This document shows positions 1-7,938 of a stretch of 64,000 nt of DNA, piece by piece; positions within the stretch are counted from its first letter, which is position 1; each line of letters opens with the position of its first letter. The notes beneath the pieces were generated by a model. That model was not told where the DNA came from. It ran no database searches and saw only the letters and a program-made list of their open reading frames with translations. The translations under genes were made by a program, and so were the position numbers. The DNA lies in contig NZ_JACHCI010000002.1 of NCBI RefSeq assembly GCF_014200675.1, forward strand, positions 1 through 64,000, read 5' to 3'. This DNA comes from Janthinobacterium saanense. Its GTDB lineage: Bacteria; Pseudomonadota; Gammaproteobacteria; Burkholderiales; Burkholderiaceae_D.

Positions 1-95
1 TCGCGTCAAATCGACCGAAAATACGCTTGATCGACTTACTGTTCGACCATTTGGCGCGTCAATTTCGCTAGGAAAGCGAATTGATCAGCGCTTCC
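1..95. mobile_element. End of an IS5-like insertion element (rest lies outside the window)
   Basis: Reading leftwards from base 95 the sequence begins GGAAGCGCTGATCAATTC, and it is bordered outside by CTAG (96-99). The same 18-base terminus, with three differences, closes the small element at 4276-4374, also bordered by CTAG. A terminus of this type with a CTAG-like target resembles IS5-group elements; the family assignment is from memory of such ends, not a search. Only the terminal 95 bases are in the window and no transposase coding is visible. It is inserted into the IS30-type transposase remnant that follows. Confidence 0.45.
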
Positions 96-99
96 CTAG

Positions 100-207
100 G
101 CGAACGGCCAAGACGTTGAGCAATCGTTCGGATACTGCCTGGTCATCGCGCATGGTCATCACGACAGCACGCTCTTGGATTGTTAGGTGACAATAGATTC
201 TGGGCAT
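100..207 (-). pseudogene. IS30-family transposase, N-terminal remnant, frameshifted and cut by another element
   Basis: On the minus strand an ATG at 207 opens a protein beginning MPRIYCHLTIQERAVVMTMR, the style of IS30-type transposase N-termini. After about 23 codons the frame must shift by one base to continue as SIRTIAQRLGRSP, the expected helix-turn-helix of that family. The reading then stops at base 99, where the IS5-like element is inserted. Just upstream, 226-250 resembles an IS30-type terminal repeat (TAGGTGTTGCACTTGGTTTT). Clearly non-functional. The family call rests on pattern recognition of the short N-terminus. Confidence 0.55.
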
Positions 208-252
208 GGCAACACATTACAGGAGTAGGTGTTGCACTTGGTTTTAGAGGCT

Positions 253-501
253 GCCTATAGTTAAGGCCGTGTCTGAATTGCAGAATTGATCCTTGCTCCC
301 TTTTTTCGAATTCAACTTCCTTAGCTTCTATGGGCCGTAAACAGCTTCATATGGTTGCATCCGGCATGTCAATTCGTCGCTCGTTCCTTTGGAGAAATCT
401 ATTGCCGAAGAATAATTAGCTATACTTTCGGAAATTTTCTGTGCAAAATACACAAATTGGCATGCACTCAAGCCTCGCGGCCGTCCTAGTAGGGGAGCGT
501 T
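253..501. other. Non-coding leader of the island operon
   Basis: No convincing gene is seen between the IS30 remnant and the first island gene. Base composition becomes AT-rich from about 290. A possible -10 hexamer TATACT is at 421-426, but no good -35 is present at normal spacing. The sequence AGGGGAG at 491-497 serves as ribosome binding site for the TTG start at 502. Confidence 0.4.
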
Positions 502-2991
502 TTGAACGAAATCGAAAAAAAAAATATCAAGGAAGTGATTTGCCCGCTTATTTTGTCGGGCGAAGCAGCACTGCTTCTTGGTGAGCATTTCAGTCGCGGT
601 AGTTCGTCTTTAAGCGGGACGATACCAAATGCAGATGAGCTAAAAAATAGACTACTTAATGATTGTGGTAAAACACCTGGTTCGCGCACTACATTAAAAG
701 ATGCATATAAATATGCTGAGCGCAATATACCAAATTTTTCGGTGTATTTTAGTAAGATATTTTCAGCTACAAAGACATCGCCTTGGCAGGATAAAATATT
801 TGAGTTTGTTTGGAATAGAATATATACAACAAACATTGATAATTCACTGAATTTATCTTATTCAAAAGTTAAGAAAAATGGAAAAAATTCAGCAGACTTT
901 GTTTTTTTAAATTATTCAGATAATAGTATAATTGGAAGCTCAATTGGTAGCATTCCAGTTATTTCTATAAATGGATCAATAGAATTTATTGAAAATGGTT
1001 TCCTATTGGACAATTCGGAATATGGATCGGTTGATTCGAGAAAAATTTCTGATTGGCATAACGAATTGCCTGCGAGAATGTTGATAGGCGGGCTCATAGT
1101 AATCGGTGAGCTAGATGAAAATGATATCGATGCCTGTTCGACTGCATTGGTATTTGACTCTAAGGACGTCGAGCATCAACCAAAAAACTGGGTGATTCTG
1201 AATAATCCGGATGAAATAAAATGTTCTAATTACAAGGCGGCCGGCTTTGTTGTTATTGATTCAACGCCAGAAGAATTCTTTAATTTTGTTTATTTAAATA
1301 TAGCGCCAGTAGGAATATACGAGGCGATGTCTAAAGATGTGCCAGCAGAAAAAAAATCAAGCTTTAATATAAAGGCAATGGTTTGGTTTAGGAGTGCTTT
1401 CAATACTATATTAAATGAAATTGAAAAAGCAAAACTTCAAGCGGGAATTCTGCGCCAATTTATTATGGGAGCATATCCTGATTGGTTTTATATACAAAAT
1501 AATGTTCATGCCGTGACTCCAAAAATAGAATCTCTGACTCGAAAAGTTGCTTATCTTATGAGTACGAGTCAAGATAAACTTGGAGTATTGCATGTCACGG
1601 GCTCAAGTGGCTCTGGAAAAACAACCGGGATACGTGCATCGCTGCACAGTTTGGTCAATCTATATCCTTATATTTATGAATTCGACTCCGAAAATGGAAT
1701 CGATATTGAATATTTATATTCAATACTGGATAATTTTTCTGAAAAATCAATAATTGTATTCTATTCAGCTGCCGCTTACTATTATACTGTTAACGCACTG
1801 GCAATAAAACTCAAGGATAAGCCAAGACCGTTTGTTCTCTTTATATTGGAGGAGAGAACTAATTCGTTTTTGAAAAATAGGCACCATTTGGTGGACTGTG
1901 CTACGTTTGCTACCGAATTTGAGTTTGGTCGCATGTCTATAGATGATGCTAAAGCTGTTGCAAAGAAGCTAGATTCTTTGAGTATTATTTTCGAGGGATT
2001 CTCTAATAATACAATCGATCAACGAGCGAAAATAATTCTGGATTCGGAGCGTGGATATAACGGCGATCTTTTATCCACACTGTTCTCGTTGACAACGCAC
2101 GAAAATTTTGAAGACCGAATTTATAAAGAGTATCATTCTGTAGCTGAAGGTAGTCCTAGAGATATCTTGGAGGTAACGGCGATTATGAGCTCTTTAGGGT
2201 TCTCAATTCCAATTAATTATATGTCTGGCTTTTTGGAAATTGAACCCCGAGAAATCATGGAAAAGATGAGCCATGATTTAATGGGAATTGCAGTTATGAG
2301 TAAAGCACGTATGCAAGTCATGTGCCGACATCGTGTTATTGCAGATTTTTATTTTAAAAATTGCATAGCTGGTAAAGGGAATATAAATCTAGTAGTTGGA
2401 ATACTCGAATTCCTCTCTCGACAATTTACAATCGCCGATATACGTTATCATCCCTTGGCGTACGAGATATATCGGAAAATAATTTCATTTAATTTTCTAT
2501 ATGATGACTATTTTCCAAAGTCAAGTCGCAGGAAAGATACGGAGCGAACTTATCACGAAGCGCAAAGATTTTTTGGCACCGACGGAGTTTTTTGGTTGCA
2601 ATTCGGAAGGTTTTATCGAAAAATCGGCGAATTTGATAATGCGATTGACTGCTTCCGTACAGGGTTAATGTTCTATGACTCATTCCAGACTAGACATTCC
2701 CTTGGAACCGCTCTGTTGGAAAAATTTGTTGCTACAAACTGCTTAGATGAAGATCTTTATGCTGAAGGCGTCGCGATATTAGATGAGGAAATCATAAGGC
2801 GAGGTCCTCGCGATCCGTATCCAACTACAACGATGTGTAAGCTTTTGCTTGATATAATGCAAGTTAGGCCATCTAACACTGACGTGAATGAAAGATTTCT
2901 CTCTTGTATGAATAATGGGCTTAAGAATTTTAAAGATGATATAACGTTTCAGCGAATAATAAAACGCTATTATTCTATGAGCGAGAGATAA
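502..2991 (+). CDS. SIR2-like / STAND NTPase / helical-repeat protein (Avs5-like candidate defence sensor-effector)
   Basis: 829 residues, TTG start preceded by a good ribosome site. Residues ~15-210 look like a divergent SIR2 fold: LLGEHFSRG at 25-33 sits where GAGxS is usual, YTTNIDNSL at 108-116 keeps the TTN-D motif, and GELDEND at 202-208 matches the closing strand. The usual catalytic HG is INGS, with Asn157 replacing His. Residues ~340-620 form a STAND-type P-loop ATPase: Walker A GSSGSGKT (367-374), then LFILEER (446-452) and RHRVIADFYF (609-618). Residues ~640-829 look like TPR-type helices. This order (SIR2-STAND-repeats) is that of Avs5-type and related anti-phage proteins, which deplete NAD after sensing phage protein; that role is inferred. 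The gene is far more AT-rich than the flanks and leads a three-gene operon. If the His loss is real, the SIR2 unit may be weak or inactive. Confidence 0.75.
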   Translation: MNEIEKKNIKEVICPLILSGEAALLLGEHFSRGSSSLSGTIPNADELKNRLLNDCGKTPGSRTTLKDAYKYAERNIPNFSVYFSKIFSATKTSPWQDKIFEFVWNRIYTTNIDNSLNLSYSKVKKNGKNSADFVFLNYSDNSIIGSSIGSIPVISINGSIEFIENGFLLDNSEYGSVDSRKISDWHNELPARMLIGGLIVIGELDENDIDACSTALVFDSKDVEHQPKNWVILNNPDEIKCSNYKAAGFVVIDSTPEEFFNFVYLNIAPVGIYEAMSKDVPAEKKSSFNIKAMVWFRSAFNTILNEIEKAKLQAGILRQFIMGAYPDWFYIQNNVHAVTPKIESLTRKVAYLMSTSQDKLGVLHVTGSSGSGKTTGIRASLHSLVNLYPYIYEFDSENGIDIEYLYSILDNFSEKSIIVFYSAAAYYYTVNALAIKLKDKPRPFVLFILEERTNSFLKNRHHLVDCATFATEFEFGRMSIDDAKAVAKKLDSLSIIFEGFSNNTIDQRAKIILDSERGYNGDLLSTLFSLTTHENFEDRIYKEYHSVAEGSPRDILEVTAIMSSLGFSIPINYMSGFLEIEPREIMEKMSHDLMGIAVMSKARMQVMCRHRVIADFYFKNCIAGKGNINLVVGILEFLSRQFTIADIRYHPLAYEIYRKIISFNFLYDDYFPKSSRRKDTERTYHEAQRFFGTDGVFWLQFGRFYRKIGEFDNAIDCFRTGLMFYDSFQTRHSLGTALLEKFVATNCLDEDLYAEGVAILDEEIIRRGPRDPYPTTTMCKLLLDIMQVRPSNTDVNERFLSCMNNGLKNFKDDITFQRIIKRYYSMSER

Positions 2992-3017
2992 ATATTAATA
3001 TGGGCGCGTGAGAGAAA

Positions 3018-3389
3018 ATGCTAAATCCAAATTGGCCAATGATTATAGCTGGGCTTTTGATTTTATTAAAACAGGCCTTTAAGTTACATTTGCAAAACAA
3101 GCCAAATTCAGTAGATTACCTAAAGACTATAGCATCCATTCCCGTAGATGTATCATTTTTGGTTGTGAGTTTCTTCATTAAAGCGGCTACCGTGCCAAAT
3201 CATGATCAAAATATGTTAATTGCGGGAATAGTCTTGTATTTGATAGTCAGTGTTTTTACCACCGTATTGTGGCGTATAAGCGATAGCGCCGTTAGTGCAA
3301 GCTTGGGAAAGAACTTTCTATGGGCTTTTCCACTTAACGCAGCTCTTTCTATAGTAACTTTTTATATAGCTTTTACTGTTATTGGTTAA
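3018..3389 (+). CDS. Small four-helix membrane protein of the candidate defence operon
   Basis: 123 residues, not recognised. Four hydrophobic stretches are visible, about 7-22, 40-59, 66-86 and 101-122, separated by short polar loops, so it is predicted to lie in the inner membrane. It begins 26 bases after the SIR2-STAND gene and its stop codon is directly followed by the ATG of the next gene, so the three are almost certainly co-transcribed. Same AT-rich composition as its neighbours. No catalytic motif is seen. By analogy with other defence operons it could be a membrane effector or partner for the membrane-anchored third gene; this is a guess. Confidence 0.7.
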   Translation: MLNPNWPMIIAGLLILLKQAFKLHLQNKPNSVDYLKTIASIPVDVSFLVVSFFIKAATVPNHDQNMLIAGIVLYLIVSVFTTVLWRISDSAVSASLGKNFLWAFPLNAALSIVTFYIAFTVIG

Positions 3390-4100
3390 ATGATGGATAA
3401 ACAAACTTTTATTATAGCTGGTGTTATTTTCATCGCGACATATCTATTGGCGACAGCGATATATTTTTTATTTAAAAGGTATATTACTGCCAAGGAAGCC
3501 ACTCTCCTCCAGGAACGCGTCAGATTGGATGATTTTAGAGCTCATCTTGAACGTCAGTTGATGGAGTTGAACTTGAAATTTTCTGTGTCGGAAGGCAAGT
3601 GGAAGGAGTTAAATCATCTTGTTTTAGCTGGTCAGACTCCGAAAGTTTTACCAAACATGCACGGAGTCACCTCGACATTTCTTTCGCAGCATGGAATCAA
3701 TCGTTCTGAAATAAAAGTCGATAAAAATTTACTCTTTGTCATTACGCCTTTCCATGAAGATCTGAGCGATGAATTTGCCGCAGTGAAAGAGGCTGGTGAA
3801 TCGCTAGACTTTAATGTTAATCGTGGAGATGAACGTGTCGAGGCAGACTCAATATTTTTGCAAATTTTGAATTTAATTTTATCTTCAAATATTATTGTGG
3901 CCAATATTACTGGTAGAAATCCAAATGTTTTTTACGAACTTGGGTTGGCTCACGCATTTGACAAAAAAGTTATATTGATATCACATCACTCGTCGCCAAT
4001 CCCATTCGATGTACAGGCGAAGAGAATACTATTTTACAAAGATAATGAAGAGCTGAAGGCTAAGTTGACGCCTATGTTAAAAGAGTATTCTAAAAATTAA
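3390..4100 (+). CDS. Membrane-anchored coiled-coil protein with nucleoside 2-deoxyribosyltransferase/TIR-like domain
   Basis: 236 residues. Residues 7-28 form one transmembrane helix, 33-75 a charged, probably coiled-coil linker, and 113-236 a Rossmann-like domain starting LLFVITPFHEDL. The signature NPNVFYELGLAHAFDKK (177-193) is the hallmark of nucleoside 2-deoxyribosyltransferase-like and related TIR-like domains, where the Glu of the YELG motif (Glu183 here) is the catalytic residue. Proteins of this fold cleave N-glycosidic bonds of nucleosides or NAD-like molecules. It directly abuts the preceding membrane-protein gene. Its anchoring suggests a membrane-tethered nucleotide-degrading effector or signal reader working with the SIR2-STAND protein; this is inference. 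A weak terminator follows. Confidence 0.7.
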   Translation: MMDKQTFIIAGVIFIATYLLATAIYFLFKRYITAKEATLLQERVRLDDFRAHLERQLMELNLKFSVSEGKWKELNHLVLAGQTPKVLPNMHGVTSTFLSQHGINRSEIKVDKNLLFVITPFHEDLSDEFAAVKEAGESLDFNVNRGDERVEADSIFLQILNLILSSNIIVANITGRNPNVFYELGLAHAFDKKVILISHHSSPIPFDVQAKRILFYKDNEELKAKLTPMLKEYSKN

Positions 4101-4153
4101 TTGGGGAGCGAGGGTCAGTTCTGCCATTCCTACACAGCCTCAGCTATGCATGG

Positions 4154-4182
4154 CCGCGATCACATCGATAGGCGGTTTTTTT
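4154..4182 (+). terminator. Weak rho-independent terminator after the island operon
   Basis: CCGC (4154-4157) can pair with GCGG (4172-4175) and is followed by seven T residues (4176-4182). The stem is only four pairs with a long loop, so this is a tentative call. Confidence 0.35.
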
Positions 4183-4239
4183 AGGTGTAGTTTCGGGTGT
4201 AATTTATCCAACTTGTAAATTATTCGCCTATTTGGGAGC

Positions 4240-4262
4240 AAAAAAGCCCGCGTGAGCGGGCT
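4240..4262 (-). terminator. Rho-independent terminator for minus-strand transcription
   Basis: AGCCCGC (4245-4251) and GCGGGCT (4256-4262) form a perfect stem with loop GTGA. On the minus strand the stem is followed by a run of T (4240-4245 read in reverse). It would end the DUF3761 gene at 4419-4877, from which it is now separated by the inverted-repeat element at 4276-4374. Confidence 0.75.
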
Positions 4263-4275
4263 GACGAGGGACTAG

Positions 4276-4374
4276 GGAGTCACTGATTAATTCGACTTTT
4301 CGTCCAAACTTCGTGTGTAAGTCTTTGATTTCTAAAGGGACGGATTTTCATAAACTGAATTAATCAGTACTTCC
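4276..4374. mobile_element. 99-bp MITE-like non-autonomous element with CTAG flanks
   Basis: The left end GGAGTCACTGATTAATTC and the right end read inward, GGAAGTACTGATTAATTC, are 18-base inverted repeats agreeing at 15 positions. Copies of CTAG lie outside both ends (4272-4275 and 4375-4378), as expected for a target duplication. The interior has no reading frame of note. The termini match the IS end at base 95, so this is probably a non-autonomous derivative mobilised by the same IS family. It lies between the DUF3761 gene and its apparent terminator. Confidence 0.7.
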
Positions 4375-4418
4375 CTAGCAGGCAGGTCGCAGGCTGGCAA
4401 TCATCCATCAATGCAGGA

Positions 4419-4877
4419 TTATTTTCCGCAAGCCTTTCCATGCTCACCATGGAAGCCTTTGGCTTTAGCATCAGCCTCTGCCATGTATTCGCCTTTTTTT
4501 GTCTTCCCATAGTACTTATCACCTTCGCAATGATAGACCTTGCTTGATGTGTTGACCCAAACCTTGCCATCGCCGCCACCCGGGGCCACCTGAGCTGACG
4601 CTACCTTACTAGCGGTGCTTGCCGCAGGAGCTGCTCCAGCTGCCATCTTCCCAGTGCTCATCATGCCGCCGTGTCCCCGGCAACCATGGGTAGTTTGGTC
4701 GGCTGGCGCAGAGCCATCTTTACACTTGGGCGTCGGAGTAGCATCGGGTGCCGCCGGATTTCCCATCGCCGAGGGTGTAGGCTTAGGTGCGGCCGAAGGC
4801 GCAGACGCTTGGCTCTGAGCAAACGCCTGCGATGCGAAGGCTGCACTTACTGCGAGGATTGCAATGAAGTTTTTCAT
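4419..4877 (-). CDS. Secreted DUF3761-type protein
   Basis: 152 residues with a signal peptide (MKNFIAILAVSAAFASQAFA), then a low-complexity Ala/Pro/Ser stretch (~20-48). A Cys/Gly motif, CKDGSAPADQTTHGCRGHGG (52-71), matches the style of DUF3761. The C-terminal part (VWVNTSSKVYHCEGDKYYG and following) resembles the small Cys/Tyr module that often follows it. Function is not known; periplasmic or secreted. The start is supported by GGAGACC upstream. Composition is that of the chromosome, so it marks the right border of the AT-rich island. Confidence 0.75.
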   Translation of the reverse strand: MKNFIAILAVSAAFASQAFAQSQASAPSAAPKPTPSAMGNPAAPDATPTPKCKDGSAPADQTTHGCRGHGGMMSTGKMAAGAAPAASTASKVASAQVAPGGGDGKVWVNTSSKVYHCEGDKYYGKTKKGEYMAEADAKAKGFHGEHGKACGK

Positions 4878-5098
4878 TTAAGGTCTCCAGTGTGCACGGA
4901 ATGACGTGCTTGCACCGGTTAACGCAGAGCCGCACGTACCGTTGACTCCACCGAAAAAATACATGGCCGATTGCGCAAATACGAGCATCAAGCGCCAGGG
5001 GGCGTTCGCCGAGCAATTATTCGCGGGGCTCTTGCTGTGAGCAGGAACTGGCAGCACGCGCACCTATCGCTGTGCCCGGAATTGCTTGATCACTGCAC

Positions 5099-5830
5099 TT
5101 AGACGGAAGCTGGTGTGTGCGACCGTGCTAGACGCTCCATGTGCGCCTTCGCCACTCGTACCGCTTCGTCGGTTCGCCCCCACAGGCCCTTTATTTGTTC
5201 GACGATTTCCGGCCGCGCGCTACGCGGATGTCCCGAGTTCATTGTCGGCTGAGGATCGTACTCCAGAACGAGTTGTGTAAACTCTGCCGCATCCCGCCCT
5301 TTGATCTCTGCGATGACCTGCAGTGCAAAATCAATTCCAGCCGTTACGCCACCGCCGGTGATGCGGTTCCTGTCGACGCAGACCCGTTCATAGCTCGGCT
5401 CGATACCCAAGGCTATGAGTGGTTCGTAGAACGGCCAGTAGGTAGCGGCGCGGTAGCCCTCCAGCAGCCCCGCCATTGCGAGAAGCACAGAGCCTGTGCA
5501 TGCGGAGGTGATATAGGTGGCAGTCTTTCCGGCCCGAGCAATAAAGTCCAGAAATTCCTGGTCTTTCATGATCTCCGGGGTTCCCGCGCCACCAGCGACA
5601 AACAGCACGTCCAAATTGTCCGGAACGTCATGCATTGTAATCGTCGGGTTCAGGGTGACCCCCATATCCGTCGGAACAGGGTCCATGGTTTTCCAGATGA
5701 TGTGTGTTTTGGCATGAAGGCCAAATGCAGTCTGTGGCCCTGCCAAGTCTTGCAGCGTAAAGCCTGGAAAGATCACCATCCCTATCTGCAGTTGGCGGTC
5801 TTCAATTTTCTTACTCGGTTTATCCGACAT
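5099..5830 (-). CDS. DJ-1/PfpI family protein, isonitrile hydratase-like
   Basis: 243 residues from the ATG at 5830, chosen because AAAGGAG lies just before it; a longer upstream frame has no such site. The DJ-1/PfpI fold is evident: IGMVIFPGFTLQDLAGP near the N-terminus, FVAGGAG, and the nucleophile-elbow ITSACTGSVLLAMAGLLEG with the predicted catalytic Cys. This arrangement is typical of isonitrile hydratase (InhA)-like proteins, which hydrate isonitriles to N-substituted formamides; the exact substrate cannot be read from sequence. It is transcribed divergently from an AraC regulator that carries the same fold, which probably controls it. Confidence 0.8.
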   Translation of the reverse strand: MSDKPSKKIEDRQLQIGMVIFPGFTLQDLAGPQTAFGLHAKTHIIWKTMDPVPTDMGVTLNPTITMHDVPDNLDVLFVAGGAGTPEIMKDQEFLDFIARAGKTATYITSACTGSVLLAMAGLLEGYRAATYWPFYEPLIALGIEPSYERVCVDRNRITGGGVTAGIDFALQVIAEIKGRDAAEFTQLVLEYDPQPTMNSGHPRSARPEIVEQIKGLWGRTDEAVRVAKAHMERLARSHTPASV

Positions 5831-5966
5831 CGTTTTTCTCCTTTTGTTGGGCTTGACTACAGCATAGCCCTGCCAGACAATATGCGTGAGTGGCAGGAAT
5901 GACAAAAGGCGATTGGTTTCTGCCAGCGTTTGCATTTTACAAATTGATGAAAAGGAGTCCATTTCC

Positions 5967-6908
5967 ATGCATAGGATCGCGGTTCTGGTGTTGGATGATG
6001 TGGTACCGCTGGACTTTGGTATCGCCTATCAGGTTTTTGCCTTGGCCCGTCAGATTGACGGAAGCAAAGCCTACGATGTAGAGGTGTGCGGACCCAGGCG
6101 GACAATTCGGACGGCCAGCTTCGATATGCAGGTGCGACACGGACTTGATCGCCTTGTGCAAGCCGACACCATTGTCATACCAGGAAGTGAAGACCCTTTC
6201 AGAGAGGTTCCAAGGGCTGTAAGCTTGGCTCTTCAGAGCGCCTATGATCGCGGGACAAGATTGGCGTCTATTTGCACGGGAGTCTTTACCCTTGCCGCAA
6301 GCGGTCTGCTTGATGGAAGGCGCGCTGCTACGCATTGGCGTGTTGCAGAGGACCTTGCCAGGCTTTACCCCCAGATAACAGTCGAACCGAATGTGCTGTT
6401 CGTCGATGAAGGTAGCATCGTGACTTCGGCCGGCGCGTCGGCAGGTCTGGACATGTGCCTGCATCTCGTGCAACGCGATTACGGCCAGGCTGTTGCTGCG
6501 AACACTGCCCGCCTGGCGGTCGCGCCTATGCGCCGGGACGGCGGTCAGGCGCAATTCATTCGCCAGAAGCTGCCCAGCTCGCCAACCAGCTTGACGTCAT
6601 TGATCGAGTGGCTGCGAGACCATTTGAACGCCGTGCACACGGTCGATAGTCTTGCGATACACGCCAATATGAGCCCCCGCACCTTTGCCCGACGATTTCA
6701 AGAACAGACCGGTACCACCCCGTTGCAATGGCTGCTCAATGCGCGCATCGATCGAGCGCGTGAATTACTTGAGGAGAGCGAGCTATCGATAGATCAGACA
6801 GCATTTCTTTCGGGGTTCGGTTCAGCTGTGACCTTCCGGTCACGTTTCCGGCGGGTTGTCGGTCTTACCCCGACAGAATACCGTCGTCGATTCAGCGCTG
6901 CAAACTAG
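5967..6908 (+). CDS. AraC-family regulator with N-terminal DJ-1/PfpI domain (FtrA/GlxA-like)
   Basis: 313 residues. The ATG at 5967 is preceded by AAAAGGAG. Residues 1-~190 are a DJ-1/GATase1-like sensor domain containing SICTGVFTLAASGLLDG, similar to the partner enzyme's elbow. The C-terminal ~100 residues hold two helix-turn-helix units (VDSLAIHANMSPRTFARRF and IDQTAFLSGFGSAVTFRSRF), ending with GLTPTEYRRRF as in AraC/XylS proteins. It is divergent from the isonitrile-hydratase-like gene with 136 bp between the start codons, which should hold the shared operator. Probably a ligand-responsive activator of that neighbour. Confidence 0.85.
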   Translation: MHRIAVLVLDDVVPLDFGIAYQVFALARQIDGSKAYDVEVCGPRRTIRTASFDMQVRHGLDRLVQADTIVIPGSEDPFREVPRAVSLALQSAYDRGTRLASICTGVFTLAASGLLDGRRAATHWRVAEDLARLYPQITVEPNVLFVDEGSIVTSAGASAGLDMCLHLVQRDYGQAVAANTARLAVAPMRRDGGQAQFIRQKLPSSPTSLTSLIEWLRDHLNAVHTVDSLAIHANMSPRTFARRFQEQTGTTPLQWLLNARIDRARELLEESELSIDQTAFLSGFGSAVTFRSRFRRVVGLTPTEYRRRFSAAN

Positions 6909-7087
6909 ATCTGATCATTACGCCGGGCCGGAGCTAAAGCGGAGCCAGGGTCGGTGCTGCGGCAGCGGCGATTTATCTCGACTGCATGATTGAATATACA
7001 GAGCAAAGAATCAAGGAGCTGCAGCCCACCGCCTGGCAGGCTGCTTAGGAAACACCCGCTGCCGATGGGCTTTCTGTCCGGGCTAGC

Positions 7088-7624
7088 CTAGAAAAACACT
7101 GTTGCGGTAATCGTCGATTTGTAGGTGTCCGGCGATGGCGTATTTTGTGGCGGGACGTTGCCGTAGACGGTGATCGCTTGTGCGGAGCCACTACCGACGC
7201 CGCTGACGGTGTCGGTGCCCTGGGTGTTGCCCCAGTTGGTGGCGCCCGAGGTCTGGAACAGGTTGAATTGCACCACGCCCGTATTGCCGCTGGTCGTGCC
7301 GCTCATGTAGCGGGTGGCGACCGAGGAGCCGGTGCCGGTGCCGGCGCTCAAGCCCACGTTATAGGGGGTGGTGTTGGTGCAGGTGACGCTGACCGTGGTG
7401 TTGACGTTGAGGGGCGTGGAAAGCAAGCCCTGGGCTTCACCAAAGTCCAGCGGGGCGGCTGAAATAATGCAGTTGGCGACGATTTTCAAGGTGACGTCGA
7501 ATGGTGCGGTATTGGTGCCGGTGCTGTACACGGCGGCGCCGACGGGGATGGTGGCGGTGGCGCCCAGCAGGGACAGCGCGGCGATGGTGGACAAGCGGGA
7601 GAGTTTTATGCGCAACGGTAACAT
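7088..7624 (-). CDS. Spore coat U-domain (Csu-type) pilin-like protein
   Basis: 178 residues from the ATG at 7624, which has GGAGG upstream. A signal peptide precedes VGAAVYSTG. The mature part is rich in Thr/Gly/Ser and follows the spore-coat-U pattern: FDVTLKIVANCIISAAPLDFG near the start, a second Cys in VSVTCTNTTPYNVGLSAGTG, and a closing beta strand TYKSTITATVFF suitable for donor-strand exchange. Such proteins are usually subunits of chaperone-usher (archaic Csu-like) fimbriae or secreted surface proteins. No chaperone or usher gene is adjacent, so it stands alone and its assembly partner is unknown. Confidence 0.8.
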   Translation of the reverse strand: MLPLRIKLSRLSTIAALSLLGATATIPVGAAVYSTGTNTAPFDVTLKIVANCIISAAPLDFGEAQGLLSTPLNVNTTVSVTCTNTTPYNVGLSAGTGTGSSVATRYMSGTTSGNTGVVQFNLFQTSGATNWGNTQGTDTVSGVGSGSAQAITVYGNVPPQNTPSPDTYKSTITATVFF

Positions 7625-7938
7625 TATGGCCTCCGGATGATGGGGGATCATGAATCGACTTTTCCAGGTGCAGGGCGGCGATGGGATGTCGCAGCATTGC
7701 TGGCGCTGCCATGCGTCCTTCCACGTTAAAGTGTCATTTGAGCAACTCAAATTGCTTTGAGTCAATCTATGACTGGATTATTAGCGATTTGAAAAATTGC
7801 TGCTTTTGCTAGCGGTGAAAGCACTTTTGATGCGGGCGAAGAATGCAAAAAAAGACGCGTGCTCTGTGTGTCAGCTAACACAAGCGCTGTTTTGATGGGG
7901 GGGGGCTGTTGCTACGCGGTAATGCTGGCAGGGGAGGG

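Noticed and set aside
328-588. Small minus-strand frame overlapping the first island gene
   Set aside because: No ribosome site, no recognisable motif, and it overlaps the start of the well-supported SIR2-STAND gene.
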